Notes: generated by a model from the sequence alone, not told the origin. Counted from the stretch's first letter, positions 44,988-57,158 are shown. The stretch: 64,000 nt of DNA from Adiantum capillus-veneris (GCA_014529385.2 CM043969.1:10023001-10087000); one strand, 5' to 3'. Program-made: numbers and translations.

Positions 44988-45699
44988 GGGGGGGGGCTGA
45001 ATTTGTCAAGTCACTATTCCACACACACTCACACAAGCTCATGTGTGAAGCAAGAAGACTCTCTCTCTCTCTCTCTCCCCTTCTCAAGCCTTAATGGAAA
45101 GCTTATCACCTACTCCAAGCTTGTGAGAAGGGAGGCCTACACCAACAACTCTTGGCTTTGTGATGCAAGTCCAATCAAGAGCCAAGCTTCAATGCATTCT
45201 CATCTCCTCTACCATGCTAATTACTAAGATATTCTATGCTAATATGAGTGATTATGTGTGGTGATGTACATCTTTCTCATAAGACTACTCCTTCTTCCTC
45301 GAGGTCTTGGGTCTGAGACCGTGAGGGAATTAATGTTGTGCTTTATAAGTGTTTGGCTTAGTGCTTGAAGCTTCCATCTTCATTGCACTAGCTAATATTG
45401 AAGGAACACAAAGAATTGTATTGTAAAATGTGTCTCTTGACAGGAGAAACCTATAATACAAAGCCTTTTGGAGGGGGGACCGTCTCCATGTAAATCCGGT
45501 CCTCAACTGTTGTCAATAGCTTAATTTCTCCCTCTTTTGAGGCATTGTTCATGCCTATCTAACTAGTTGTTATGCTTTTTTTTTCTCTCTCCACCTAAGC
45601 ACTCTTGTTATGCTCATTAGGAAACTATTATAATGAAATGATCTCAATGTTCATGCTATTTTCCACTACACACAAGTTACTAGGCCATTAAATGCTACA
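43841..45699 (+). repeat. 5' LTR of the chromovirus
   Basis: A 1859-bp LTR with TG...CA ends. It contains an (AC)n run (44458-44484), a (GA)n followed by poly-G run (44943-44997) and a short CT run (45059-45077). Confidence 0.82.
44943..44997. repeat. (GA)n-(G)n compound microsatellite
   Basis: About 17 GA dinucleotides run into about 20 consecutive G residues, within the chromovirus LTR. Confidence 0.95.
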
Positions 45700-45700
45700 T

Positions 45701-45717
45701 TGGTATTAGAGCACAAG
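45701..45717 (+). other. Primer binding site (tRNA-iMet type)
   Basis: TGGTATTAGAGCACAAG follows the 5' LTR by one base. The canonical initiator-Met site is TGGTATCAGAGC, so one C-to-T change has occurred. Confidence 0.85.
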
Positions 45718-46118
45718 GTTTCTCTTTTCTTGCTCAAGAAGGGAAATCTTCAAGCTAGCTATAAATGGCTGGTACTATTAATTGCATTTGAGTAAGTAGA
45801 ATAGGAATTTGTCAGCCTTGCAGTGCACTTGCCTTTGTGCAGATAACGGGGCATCACCGTCAAGAGCTATGGTCTTAATAGTGGAGTCCTACGGGGCTTG
45901 CTTACGGCTTAACCACTGTTGAGATATTAGAAGCTTGACAGGAGCCGGTGTTGTTTTGGTGTTGAACAACCCTCTCTTCTATTCCTTGCAATTCATGGTA
46001 TTCGAGCCACAGGTACAGTAGTTTGAGTGATTTTTCTAAAGGGGTAAAGAGGAGTAGCAACTAGGACTTGAAGTGCCAAAGTACACCTTAAAAAAGTTTA
46101 CACCTAAAAGTTTTTAGA

Positions 46119-48135
46119 ATGGCTAACAATAGTAACAAGAGTGAAATTAATGTTGATAGATTTGATTTTTCTAATGAGCAGGCTACTAATGATCGCCCTA
46201 TGCTTGTTAACTACCTTGTTTCTAGGCTTCAACAAGCCATGGGCAATCCATCCCTCCAAAGTGAAGTGCAACGGCAACTTCATGCTCATGGGATTCTCCA
46301 AACTCCCCACCATGAAGAGAGAGTACCTAGGAAGCCTCCTTGTTGCGAGATCCCAAAAAAGGCCTCTCTTCAATTTGGGAAGAAGAAGAGGATCCATATG
46401 AAGGGATCAAAAATTTGCTTCTTGATGATGCATCTCCTTCCCAAAGGAGAATTCAAGAGCCCCCACCAAAGGAATGAGAAATAAGTGAGTCTCCTGCCAT
46501 CTCGGCGGAGATGGCTCCATGAAGACAACGGGCTAAACGCTCTCCATCACCTCCTAAATGGAGAAGACTATCACACACTTATCCACACCATAATTCAAAG
46601 AGGGATGACACAAAGCAAGAGAAGAAAAAGGTGAGAAAGAGGACACCCTCTTCTCCATCTTCTTCATCCTCTTCCTCTTATGAAAGTGATGGTGATGACA
46701 AAGAGGATCAAGGCAAGAAAAAGGCGAGAAAGAGGGCACCCTCTTCTCCATCTTTCTAAAATTGTTCATCTTCTGAAGAAAGCGATGGTGCAACTTTTGA
46801 ACCATCAAAAAGAAGAGGCCATAGGAAATCCTATGCCGCATGGAAGAGGTCGTCCAAGATCAAGAAGTTCAAAGAGGGAGGAAAGAGCCATCTACCTTTG
46901 GTGCTACGAAAGTCTTGGCCTTTATCCAACAATTTGATGTGGCGTTTGGAGATGAGGACTTCACGGAGTCCTCTAAGCTACACCATGTATCCATGCACTT
47001 TCAAAAGTCCTCCAGGCAATGGTGGTCTAGCCTATGGGCTAACACTGAAGCTCCACAAACATGGAAAGCTTTAAGAGCTTCCATTATGAAGCAGTTTTTG
47101 GCCACCAATGCCAAAGACAAAGTACTCACTGAATGGTGAAGTTTGAAGCTCTCTCCCTACAAATACATTCACAAATATGTAGACAAGTTTTGTGACCTAC
47201 ATCTCAAAGCCACTGTCTTCAAAAAGATGGATTTTGGAGAGCAAAAACAACAATTCTATGTGGGCTTAACTGAAGAAATGGTGGAGTATGTCAACTCCCA
47301 AAGGCCATGCACCATATCCGCGGTTATACACCATACTATGGTGTCTTCTCAAATCAATTTCCAAATAGGCGCTAAAAGAAATTCTAAGACCATGGAAAAT
47401 AAGGGTTCCAATGAGCCCAATGGGAAGGACAATGTCCAAAAGTCTCCTAAGGGAAATTCCAACAAAGCTAAGGAGAAGGGAGTTTACAAAGGCAAAAACA
47501 AACTCTCTCCTAATCAAGAGCTTGAGCGTTATCGCAAGTATAACCACTGTTTCAAGTGCGATGAGCAAGGGCATGGGTACCACGCTTGTCCCCAAAAGAA
47601 CACCTGCCATGAGCCTCCTAGAGCTAACTTGGTTGAAATCGAAGAAGAGGAATCTCACCACAAAGGATATCCTCTATGCTATGCTTGGGTAAAGTTAAGA
47701 GAACATGATGGTTTTATTCTCTTTGAACCTAGTTCTACTCACAATTTCATATCCACAGAGTTGGCCACCAAGCTAGGCATCCAAGACTATGATATGGGAG
47801 ATGTCCTACCCGTAGATGGTGCTTTCAAGGGGCAAGAAGCTTCAGTCACTTCCTTAATTGGGAAATTGGGGCTCCATGTCCAAAGCTATGTGGACAAAGA
47901 GGACTTCTTTATCTCTCCTCTCAAGCATGTGGATGTAATCCTAGGGGCACCATGGTTTGATTGCATGGCTGCCAATGTTAAATTCCCTAAAATAAAAATC
48001 TACTTTAAGTACAGGGGAAAAGATATGTACATAGATGCTAAGGAAAGTAACACCATACCCATTGTACATACGCAAGATTTTAATAAGTCAATAAAGAGCT
48101 CTATTTTTATGTACATGATTTTTTTTAAATATTCT
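46119..48135 (+). pseudogene. Chromovirus gag and protease
   Basis: Starts MANNSNKSEINVDRFDF at 46119. Stops and frame changes near 46484-46800 interrupt a Ser/Lys-rich linker. Capsid follows (46870-47390: FIQQFDVAFGDEDF, WWSSLWANTEAPQTW, KQFLATNAKDK), with TGA at 47137. The CCHC knuckle CFKCDEQGHGYHACP is near 47552. The protease region (47700-48030) shows SSTHNFISTELATKLGI and VDVILGAPWFDCMAANV, but the catalytic triplet reads EPS where DSG is expected (FILFEPSSTHNFIS), so this protease copy is dead. A Ser/Lys-rich segment (KKxRKRxPSSPS) is duplicated in tandem at about 46620-46675 and 46712-46765. Confidence 0.85.
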
Positions 48136-48199
48136 CAAAATGAACCTAATGCTTTAGCAAAAGAAAATATAAACAATCTCAAGGAATTAGAGTTATCCA

Positions 48200-49500
48200 A
48201 TTTCTCAAGGGGTTTCCAGATGTCTTTATTGACGACATCCCTTGTGAACTACCTCCTAAATGGGGCAATGATGACCATACAATTGAACTTCTTCCAGGAA
48301 TTTCACCGCCTAATAAACCTTGTTATAGAGTTTCTCAAGCTCAACAAGAGGAGATTATGCAGCAAGTGCATGAGTTAGTTGAGAAGGGCATGGTTAGGTG
48401 TAGCTCATCTCCATTTTGCTCACCCGTGTTACTAGTGCAAAAGAAAGATGGCACATATCGTATGTGTGTCGACTATAGAGCACTAAATAGGATCACTATC
48501 AAAAATAGGTTTCCGGTTCCACGGGTAGAAGACCTATTTGATAAGCTACAAGGGTCCACCTACTTCAATAGGATTGACCTAAAAAGTGGCTATCATCAAA
48601 TAAGGATAGTTGATCAAGACATTGTAAAGACCACATTTTGCACTATTTTTGGTCTTTACAAATACATTGTCATGCCTTTTGGCTTGATCGATGCACTAGT
48701 CACATTCAACCGCTTGATGGAGAAGCTATTAGGCCTCACCGAACCTTTATTGATGATATTATCATCTACTCTAATTCACTAGAAGAACACAAGAAACACC
48801 TCCAGGTAAAATTTAAAGTCTTAAGAGAGAATAAACTTTATGTTAATCAAAAGAAAAGTGAGTTTTTCTTACAAGAGATTCAATATTTAGGTCACATTAT
48901 CTCTCAAGATGGCATCCAAATGGATCCATCAAAGCTAGAGGTAATAAAAGGATGGCCTAAACCACGGAATCTTCATGAACTAAGAAGCTTTATAGGTATG
49001 TTTGCATACTATAGACGTTTCATAGAAAAGTCTCACAAATTGCAAGACCATTACATGACCTAACAAACAAAACGTTAGGTATACATGGTCTGCCAAGGAG
49101 AACAATGCTTTCAAAAAGCTTATCTCTCAACCTATGCTTACACCTGTCCAATGTGATGCTTGCAATGATTGCCTTAGAGCTGTATTGCTCCAAGAAGGGC
49201 ACACCATATCCTATGAAAGTCGAAGGCTTGACCCTGTTGAGCAAGCTCTAGGCATATATGAAAAGGAACTCCTCGCAGTTCTACATGCCTTAGACTCATG
49301 GAAGCACTATTTATTAGGGACTCCTTTCATTCTGCAGACGGATCACCAAAGCCTTCAGTACTTCATGACGCAGACCAAGCTCTCCGACAAACAAATGAGG
49401 TGGGAAAATTTCCTTTCGTAATTTCATTTTCATATTGCTCACATTGCTAGCAAGCATAATCAAGTAGCCAATGCACTCTCAAGACGGCCAAGAGTAAATG
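48200..49500 (+). pseudogene. Chromovirus reverse transcriptase-RNase H
   Basis: RT motifs: SPVLLVQKKDGTYRMCVDYR, TYFNRIDLKSGYHQIRI, YIVMPFGLIDALVTFNRLME, then after a one-base shift near 48730 FIDDIIIYSNSLEEH (catalytic IDD). The connection domain follows to about 49020 and shifts frame again near 49040. RNase H has CDACNDCLRAVLLQEGH, YEKELLAVLHALDSWKHYLL and TDHQSLQYF, with TAA at 49419 then IASKHNQVANALSRRP. Copies RNA to cDNA in functional relatives. At least two frameshifts and one stop inactivate it here. Confidence 0.92.
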
Positions 49501-50935
49501 CGGTTTCCGTAGCAACTCACAATGATCTATCTTCTATGATAGATGAGTCTGCTATTGATCCCGATTTTAGAGATGTGATTTCAGTCCTTGCACTAGGGAA
49601 GAAAGAGGAACCATTTACTTTAAAAGATGGTTATCTTCTCTATGGCAATAGAATATGTGTTACTAGCTCATGAGAAAGTAATGTATGAATCTCATGCTCC
49701 TCCTTATACGGGGCATAAAGGAATTCAGTCTACCCTAAAAGGGATTGAAACATATTTCTATTGGCCTACCATGAAAGAAAACATACAAGACTATGTTTCT
49801 AAATGTGTGGTATGCCAAAAGACGAAGTTTGATAGAGGGAAGCAACCTGGATTGCTTCAACCTTTGCCAATTCCTAATTCACCATGGGAGAGCATATCCA
49901 TGGATTTTATCTTTGGATTGCCTTAAGTCAATCCATGGGAATATGGGAATATGGACGATAGTAGAAAGGTTTAGTAAACAAGCTCATTTTATACCTGTCA
50001 AAAAGACTATCAAGGCCCATCAAATGGCAACCCTCTTCATTTCACAAACCTTCAAGTATCATGGCTTGCCAATGTCCATAGTGTCGGATAGAGATCCTAG
50101 AATAACCATTAAGTTTTGGAAGGGTCTCTTTGAAAATTTAGGGACAAGGCTAAATTTCTCTTTAGCCTATCACCCACAAACGGATGGCCAAAGTGAAATA
50201 GCTAACCTACCAATTCTTAATCTACTAAAAGCCTATGTAATGGAAGTAGATCAAAGATTCCAATGGGAAAAAAAGTACTTAACTTTAGTGGAGTATGCCT
50301 ACAATAACATTGTACATACTTCCACGGGAAAAGCACCTTTCAAGGTAATTGAGGGAAGATCCAACAGTCCCTTGCTACTTAAGGTACACGGGAAGATCTT
50401 CGTTGCAAATGAGTATAATTGAGACCTACAAGAATCTTTCCAAAAGATTAAGGATGATATCTCTATCTCACAGCAAAGGCAAAAGCATGCTACTGATAAG
50501 CGAAGAAGAGCCCAAGCCTTTAAAGAAAATGATTGGGTCATACTTAAATTTCCCAATGGTCGATTAAGGCACATGACAGGTAAGAATCCTACGGGAAACC
50601 AAAAGTACTACGCTAAGTTAGCAAAAAGGTACTATGGTCCCTTCCAGATTCTTAGGACAATCAATAAGATGGCCTATCAACTCAAGATGCCCAGCCATTA
50701 GCTCATACACAATGCTTTCCATGTGAGCCTACTAAAGCCTTAAAAAGGAGAGCCACCTTGAGAACCAACTATTGAAGACCCACCGGAGATCCAGGACCAA
50801 GAAGAGGTGCTGCAGCCCGAGTTCATTCTCCAACATGAAGACAAGGTATTAAGAGACGGTATGATATCTTATTAATTTTAATAATTATCCTTTTGAAGAT
50901 GCTAGATGGATGCAAGGCATACAAATAAAGGATAA
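49501..50935 (+). pseudogene. Chromovirus integrase with chromodomain-like tail
   Basis: Zinc module: HKGIQSTLKGIETYFYWPTM and CVVCQKTKFDRGKQPG. Catalytic core: SISMDFIFGLP (Asp), a frame change near 49925, SIVSDRDPRIT (Asp), then HPQTDGQSEIANL (Glu). The GPY/F-type segment is KRYYGPFQILRTI near 50626. The tail has PPEIQDQEEVLQPEFILQHE near 50780-50840, followed by a frame change and sequence like a chromodomain (FNNYPFEDARWMQ in another frame, about 50878-50920). Chromodomains direct insertion to heterochromatin in this group. In-frame stops occur at about 50420, 50699 and 50741. Confidence 0.88.
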
Positions 50936-51329
50936 CCAAAACCTTTTCAATGCTTACAATGCTTCCCTAGAGTAAGAAAATTTACAAATGTTTAAAATGA
51001 ACAATGTTTTTGTCTTATAAGACTCTCTTTTTCTTTATTGTGCACAAATGGGAAGTAGTATGCATGCTTAGAATCAAGTTTGCAGAGACAACATCTCCCA
51101 AACACCAAGTAGAGCTTGTCACTCTACTATGGAAGATTGATAGGACTAATGTGTAGACATGCTTACGACAGCTTAGGCTCTCAAGCGCCAAATATATTAG
51201 TCATGCATTCTGGAATGATGTCATAGGGTAAGATAGGGATTCTCTACCCGCTAGAAAAAGGACTAATGAATAGGCTTTATCTTCTCTACTCCATAGTCGA
51301 GGACGACTATGATTCCAAGAGAGAGATAA
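50936..51329 (+). other. Chromovirus 3' untranslated region and polypurine tract
   Basis: No gene. The segment ends with the purine-rich CCAAGAGAGAGATAA (51315-51329) directly before the 3' LTR. Confidence 0.65.
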
Positions 51330-51384
51330 TGTCATAATAACTAATATCTAGTTCTCCTAAATGATTTTCGCATGTTAAGCTGAT
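51330..51384 (+). repeat. Truncated 3' LTR of the chromovirus (first 55 bp)
   Basis: Matches 43841-43895 with a few substitutions. The two diverge after AAGCTGAT / AAACTGAT. Confidence 0.8.
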
Positions 51385-53035
51385 TGTTTGAGTTCGATGT
51401 CCTCTGGAAGTGACATTTTATAAGGTATTTTTGAGATAGGTTCACATCCAGGGATAGTCTCAATCTCATGATCTGCCTCTCTATGTGGCGGAAGATTCGT
51501 AAGGTCTTCAAGGAATACGTCATCATACTTCCTCAACCAGTTTGGTCGAAGTGAGGTATCTGATTGGACCACCTTGTTGAGTTTTACCTCAAAAATTTGC
51601 TGCCCCTTTCTTAGTCCTTTCAAGAGTCTGCTGGCCTTAACTAGAGTAGCCCTAGGTCTCCCATTTTCCCCCTGGATTAAGGCTTCATTACCCAAGTTGT
51701 CTATAAAGGTAAAGTTCCCTTGTGCACAATGGATGTGGGCCTTATTTTTCTTTAACCAGTCCATCCCTAGTATCCCATCAAAGAATCCTAAGGGCAGGGT
51801 TCAAAATTGGGCAGAAGTTGGGTGTCCCCATAAATCAAAGTCAATTTTTCTTGTAGAATGTTGAGATACTACCTCCTTGCCGTTTGCTAACTCTACAACT
51901 AGCTTGCTTGTTGGATACTTATCTAGCTTAAGCTTCCTCATGCATCTCTGTGAAAGAAATGAAAGAGTACTACCACAATCTATAAGGAAGTTAAATTGTT
52001 CACCTCTGAGAGATCTTGGTGTATGAATGACTGCGTATTGGTTGCAACCATTGGGGTTGTCAATTGCAACATGCAAGGTTTCTCTCTCCACTGCTTCATC
52101 ACCCACAGTTGGTTGTACCACTGCGGCATTCACTCTGGCGGTAGCTCCACCCCCTCTCCCTATGTTCATCCTTCCACGTCCTCCTCTTCCATTAGATCGG
52201 CCACGCCCATGGGCATTCAAGGGTATGGCATTAGCGCTGGTTGCCTGAGTGTTCCTGGGGAACTTGGATCTGTAATGTCCAAACTCGCAACAGCAACCAT
52301 AGCATCAAACATCTGGGAACTCCATGGTTGTGGTGGTAGCCACAATAGGGTGTTGGTCATATCCTTGGTTGGTTGGTCTGTTATTCCAAACATTTGTCCT
52401 TGCCCTCTTTGCCCAATGATTCCTCCTATTCTGATTAACTTTTTGTACTTCAAGAGCTAAAGGTTTGGCCCTCAACAAATCATCCTCTAGTGTTGTCGGA
52501 CTGAGAGCTTCCAACCGAGTATTCAAAGGGTCGATTAGCCCTTGGCAGAACCTCACTACCTATTGTTCCAAGGTCATCTTAGGAGCATATCTCCGAAGAG
52601 TGACAAACTTTGCATAATACTCTTCGACAAATGAAGTCAGCTGCCCAAGTGAAAAGAACTCGTTCATCTTCAAGGTTTTATAGGCGGGTGGTAAGTAACG
52701 TCTCATTATTGCAGCTTTGATGTCTTCCCAGGATTGGGAAGATCCCTTAATATCCAAGTCCCTGCAATGTTGCTTCCACCATATCTTGGCATGGCCAGAC
52801 AAGTGGAACATCGCAAGCATGGTTTGATTCACGGGTTGGGTTCCCGCAGCTTCAAAGTAATCGTCCAGTGCTTCCATCCACACTTCCACATCTCTCTCTA
52901 CATTTTCCCCCTCGCCCTTAAACATCAGAGGTTGGGCTTGTTTGAGGAGGAGCTTCTTCTCTTGCGCTGCCGAGTAGAGAGCATCAGGCGGTGCCTACAT
53001 GGGTTATACGAGATTCTTGATACCATTACTTGGAT
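51385..53035 (-). pseudogene. Gypsy gag-protease fragment, 3' truncated
   Basis: On the minus strand the frame starts near 53000 (LYSAAQEKKLLLKQAQPLM) and gives a capsid domain (VEVWMEALDDYFEAAGTQ, SFVEEYYAKFVTLRRYAPK), with stops at about 52560 and 52305. A knuckle near 52290 reads CYGC...H with Phe in place of the last Cys. A Gly/Arg-rich box (GRGRSNGRGGRGRMNIGRGG) precedes the protease, which shows FNFLIDCGSTLSFLSQRCM (DCG in place of DSG) and GILGMDWLKKNKAHI after a stop at about 51801. The frame is lost at 51385, just as the RT lead-in begins. RT and integrase are missing, cut at the same point where the chromovirus LTR is cut. Confidence 0.85.
53012..53025 (-). other. Primer-site-like sequence before the gag fragment
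   Basis: Minus-strand TGGTATCAAGAATC resembles a tRNA-iMet primer site and lies immediately upstream of the gag frame, as expected for a gypsy element. Confidence 0.5.
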
Positions 53036-53213
53036 TTTAAAATAGACACGAGACTTCAGATAAAATTCAAGATCCCACTTTATCAAGAGACAGAGATTCA
53101 GAGACAAAAAACACTTTATTAATGAAAATTTATTACAATCGAAATCCCTCAAGGTTTAGGGTAATTCGTGATCACTTTATTACATGGCTTTTTGGATTGC
53201 TTATAAGATACGC

Positions 53214-53720
53214 CTAGGAGATTGTGTTCACATGATACTCTACTTTGTTCGTGAAGTAGTTTCTATACTCATCCTTGAGAGGATAATAAACTATGGTGTC
53301 AAACCAGGATTCTTCTTTTGGTACTCCAAAAGTCCTAACTCTGTTTGCTAGGATTACATTGGTGACCTTCTCCAAAAGCCACACGTTGAGGGTTTGATTG
53401 GTGTCGTCAGATACAGTCAGGTCCAATCATGTAGGCAGCAAGTACAATATGTCCACCACCCTCAACTCTTCTCCCCAACGCATCTTCTTCAAATCGGTAG
53501 CTAGGCATCCTAGCTTCTGAGTGTTAATGTAGTAAACCCCTCCTGCAAGTGTCCAATCAAGTCCCCATCCTCTATCGATGCGAGTGGAGTGTGGCGTATG
53601 AGCCTTCGTCTGTATCTCCATGACATCTCGCCTGAATTGGTAAACTGGGGATCATCGAGTTTTTTCCTAAATAATCTCAAACACTTGGAACTTCCGATAC
53701 TCTAGCACGGGGTCTTCCTG
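53214..53720 (-). pseudogene. Unassigned coding remnant
   Basis: One minus-strand frame from about 53720 to TAG/TAA-type ends at 53214, with several in-frame stops (including 53427). It follows an acceptor-like TTGGTGTTGCAG near 53735. Residues such as RGWGLDWTLAGGVYYI, KMRWGEELRVVDILYLLP and EESWFDTIVYYPLKDEYRNY look protein-like, but no family was recognised. It sits between two primer-site-like sequences (53012 and 53821). Confidence 0.4.
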
Positions 53721-53820
53721 CAACACCAATGCAAGGAATTCGGATCAGCTACCTATATACTTTTAGTTCCTTTTAAATATTCAAACAATACGACTTTATT
53801 TCTCAGCCTTAACCTTGGCT

Positions 53821-53834
53821 TGGCTCTGATACCA
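53821..53834 (-). other. tRNA-iMet primer binding site of another minus-strand LTR element
   Basis: Minus-strand TGGTATCAGAGCCA is a perfect match to the canonical initiator-Met primer site. Four bases upstream (minus) a CA end at 53839 could close an LTR that extends to the right. Confidence 0.65.
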
Positions 53835-53838
53835 GGTA

Positions 53839-56826
53839 TGAGGTCCCCACCCCGTCGTCTCAAACGACGGATCTGATGGTAAACCTAGTGGCCACTAGAT
53901 CTATAGCGGAAGAAAACAAAGTGGTTCAGGTTTCATCTAGCGGACGATCTCTCATCACAAAGTGAGTCGAGTTCGAGCCTGCTAGCAACGAGATCTAGCT
54001 CCACCTCGCAGGGGAAGCGTGATTAACCTATCTAGCGATCCTAAGACCCACCATCCAAGAGGAGAGAATTCCCAAGTGCTTTTTTCCCCATGTTTTAGAG
54101 GCACGTACACTTGAGACTTCGCTGCTCTAGGGGCAATGAGTAATACTAGTATCGAATTAAAAAATATGGGGACAGAGAGTTCCCTACCAATCGGGACCGC
54201 CCTTCTCATAGGCATTGGCAACCTGAGCCAAGCCCCCACTTTTCACCCCCACACTCACACTTCCTTGTGTGTCGTAATTATTACCACAATTGTTGTTCAA
54301 CATATAAATTCCTTGATTAGATTCCGATTTACAAGGTTCGTTAAGACAGCTCTTCAATCAATATTGCAAAGCGGCACCAAGACAGTAACTCTAGTAAAAA
54401 TTGTACTCAAACTTATTCATTAAAATTCCAATGTTCTGGAGGTACAACATCCCCCCTCCAGCGAGAGTTTACTCATCCCGTTGTCGCCTAGCTGCCCATA
54501 CAACTAGGTATGTCCACCGCATAGAAAGCACGACATGGATATTCCCACCGCATAGAAAGCAAGTCGTGGGTAGAGACCCTAAGCTAGTAACTCTAGCTAC
54601 TGCGAAATCATTGCGAGCTGCCCCCTGTGATCAGTAGGGGGATCAGGACTAGTTCAACATTGGAAATAGAATGAACTTGCCGAGCTAAATTTTCCCTAGC
54701 AGACATTCTTTTGTATTGCAAACAGTATATCCGTCAACCATTATTTCCTACTTAGAATTCAATATACAATTGAATTCAAATTCCGAGGTTTTCGTCGGAT
54801 TTCTCCAACATGTTTAGGGATATGTTCTTTCCTAGCTAATCGTATGCAACGTTAAATTAAACAACTTGAATAAAATTGTCACCTTCCTCCTCCATTTCCT
54901 CATCAATGGCCCGTGATATGGCCAGTGCTTGTTCTTCCATATGAGCTTTTCCTTTTCCATTCACATTGCTCGTTCCCGCCTCGCGGTTGTGGGCACCACC
55001 AAAGCCAGTTCTCTTTACCGGGGCCATTTTATACTCACCACTTAAATGATAAACTTGGAGAAAAGAGCTAATGTCCGCGAGTATCATAACAATCAAGATG
55101 ACAGATTATAATCACTGAACAATCCTTCTTATACGAGAGGGTTAGATTTTCCTTCGAGACATAGTAGTTTTATGGATAATAATTTACTTGTCCTATGGGA
55201 ACCGGCTATAAAGTTAATCACTTGGCTTAGATAATAAGAAATTTCAAAATTTTTCTAATTAAATTAATAGGGAGTGAAATAGACAAGCTCAATCACCTTT
55301 GTAATGCAAGTAGAAGGATGCAGGATTACTGTATGCATAGGTGAGAGAAATTTCCCTTCTTAGTGGCTTAATGACGGATTAATTTCCCGTTAATTACATC
55401 TTAATCTATGAGTAAATTAATCTAACTTAATTACAGCAAGATTATATGGTAATAGAATGAATTTTGACCAAATCTACATCATTACCGCCTTGACAATTAA
55501 TTACTATGATTCCTAGAGGGAGATTTCTCTTACAATCATGCATTAATCTATAATCTAGGAGAGATTAAGGGCTGCATAGTTAGCTATTGGATGATGATTA
55601 TGTAATAGAATATTGATATGGTGAATTAGAGAGAAGCTATTGAGAATTATAGCTAGGATTAAGTATAGTAGATGAGGAATTAAGAGAACGATGAAGAGGT
55701 TTACAGACGAGCATAAATTAAATCATGATTACCGTGATTAGGGGTTGAAATCCTCTCAATTTTTTGATCCAACGGAGTTTTCAAGACGAGAATCCGGCAG
55801 CACTTCCCTCCTTTGCTTCTTCTCCAAAAACTATGTGTGCCGGCAACACCTCCCCAAGGTGTGTGTGTAAGTGTGTGTGTGTGAGCACACTCTTTAATAG
55901 GCTCCTCCATGCTGAAAATCAACCAGGCTTGCTATTTGCATCTGAATGAGCACTCACTTCATGCATTGGCAAGTCCAGTTACCTGCCTACCAAGTGTCCA
56001 ATTAGCTAGTCTAACTGGCTCTCACACTCACTCTCAAGCTTAGAAACTCTCCTACAACTCCCACAAGACAAGAGGGCGCCCCCTAGCTACTAAAGCTGGC
56101 TCTGAGTGGCCTGGAACCTGTTCCCACACAGCCTCGAGCCCCGGTGCCTTTGCGCACAACTTTAAGAAAAATTGATTTTAGACTAAAACGGGCCATACGA
56201 GTCGGAATTTAATGCCGTAAATTGCTATACTAAGCTCTAACTAAGGCGTACTGGCCCGACTACCTGCCATATTTAGCAACCCCCGGGGTCCAAAAATGCA
56301 TTTTATTCAAATTCGGGATACGGGTGCAGTTTTTCGAGACAGTCGAAACTATACGGGTCAGGCGACCAAAAACTTACTATTTTTGGAATTTTTTTCACAA
56401 AAATTAATTTAATTCACATTTCGAAGCTTTAAAACATTTTAAACATCACGGCACTGATAGAATTTGGAAAACTGCTAAAAATAGTAACTTTTTCCATTAT
56501 GTTTATTCCATGGTACAAGGGTGCTCTTTTTTGGTCGGATCAGAGACCTTACATTTGATGCTATTTCAAGCCGTAGACCTGAAATTCTACAACTTCACAT
56601 AAACAACTCACAAATGATTCTTTTGGAGTGAGCAATGATTTGAAATCCCACCTCAGATTCTACTTACCCTACTCTTAGGTTCTGTTGCAATTGGGTTGTG
56701 CAAGGTGTCCACGAACACTTGTTTCTTGTACTTTATGGTTTTCTGAGCCTTGATCTTAAGATTTGTCTTGTCCATCAATCATTACCAAAATCCTAACCTA
56801 ATCCTACAATCCTATAGTCCTACTAC
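53839..56826 (-). other. LTR-like and unassigned DNA
   Basis: The left edge may be the end of a 5' LTR (minus orientation) belonging to the primer site at 53821-53834. The right end of that LTR could not be located. An 80-codon minus frame at 54857-55096 is hydrophilic and unrecognised. A (GT)n tract lies at 55861-55882. The part next to 56826 is probably the leader of the element whose primer site is at 60404-60421. No gene is supported. Confidence 0.35.
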
Positions 56827-57158
56827 TAAGATGCAAGATTTTGTTGCATCTCTTGTGTGAACAACTCCTTCCACTTCATGTGTCAAGCCATGTGAAGAAC
56901 CTCTTACAACCTTTTTGTAAAGAGAAACCACTTGTATTTGTGAATGGGCAGCCACATCTTGTGCTCATGTGTCAAAAGGTTGTCTATTTGTAAAAGCCTA
57001 TATAGAGGCAAATTCTATTGAATAAATGTAACCTTTATCATTTGCAATATACCCTATTGTATTGTGCAACAGTCTCTCTCTATCAAGCTCTACACTAACC
57101 TCTCCAAAGCATGCCATTAGCATGAATGGCCCACTAACCTATCCACTTTAACCCTACA
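56827..57158 (+). repeat. 5' LTR of the copia element
   Basis: A 332-bp LTR. TATATAGAGGC near 57000 is a likely TATA box and AATAAATG near 57021 a likely polyadenylation signal, both conserved in the other LTR. Confidence 0.9.

Larger units (their letters stand above)
43841..51384 (+). mobile_element. Chromovirus (Ty3/gypsy), 3' LTR truncated
   Basis: The 5' LTR starts TGTCATAACAACTAATATCT at 43841 and ends CTACA at 45699. It is followed by a tRNA-iMet primer site. Gag, protease, RT-RNase H, integrase and a chromodomain-like tail follow in order. A purine-rich tract precedes the 3' LTR start at 51330 (TGTCATAATAACTAATATCT). Homology to the 5' LTR stops after about 55 bp, at 51384, where a minus-strand gypsy fragment begins. 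Multiple frameshifts and stops make it defective. Confidence 0.9.

Noticed and set aside
54857-55096. 80-codon minus-strand frame (hydrophilic, Gly/Glu-rich)
   Set aside because: It has no recognised motif and lies in probable LTR sequence; not enough to call a gene.
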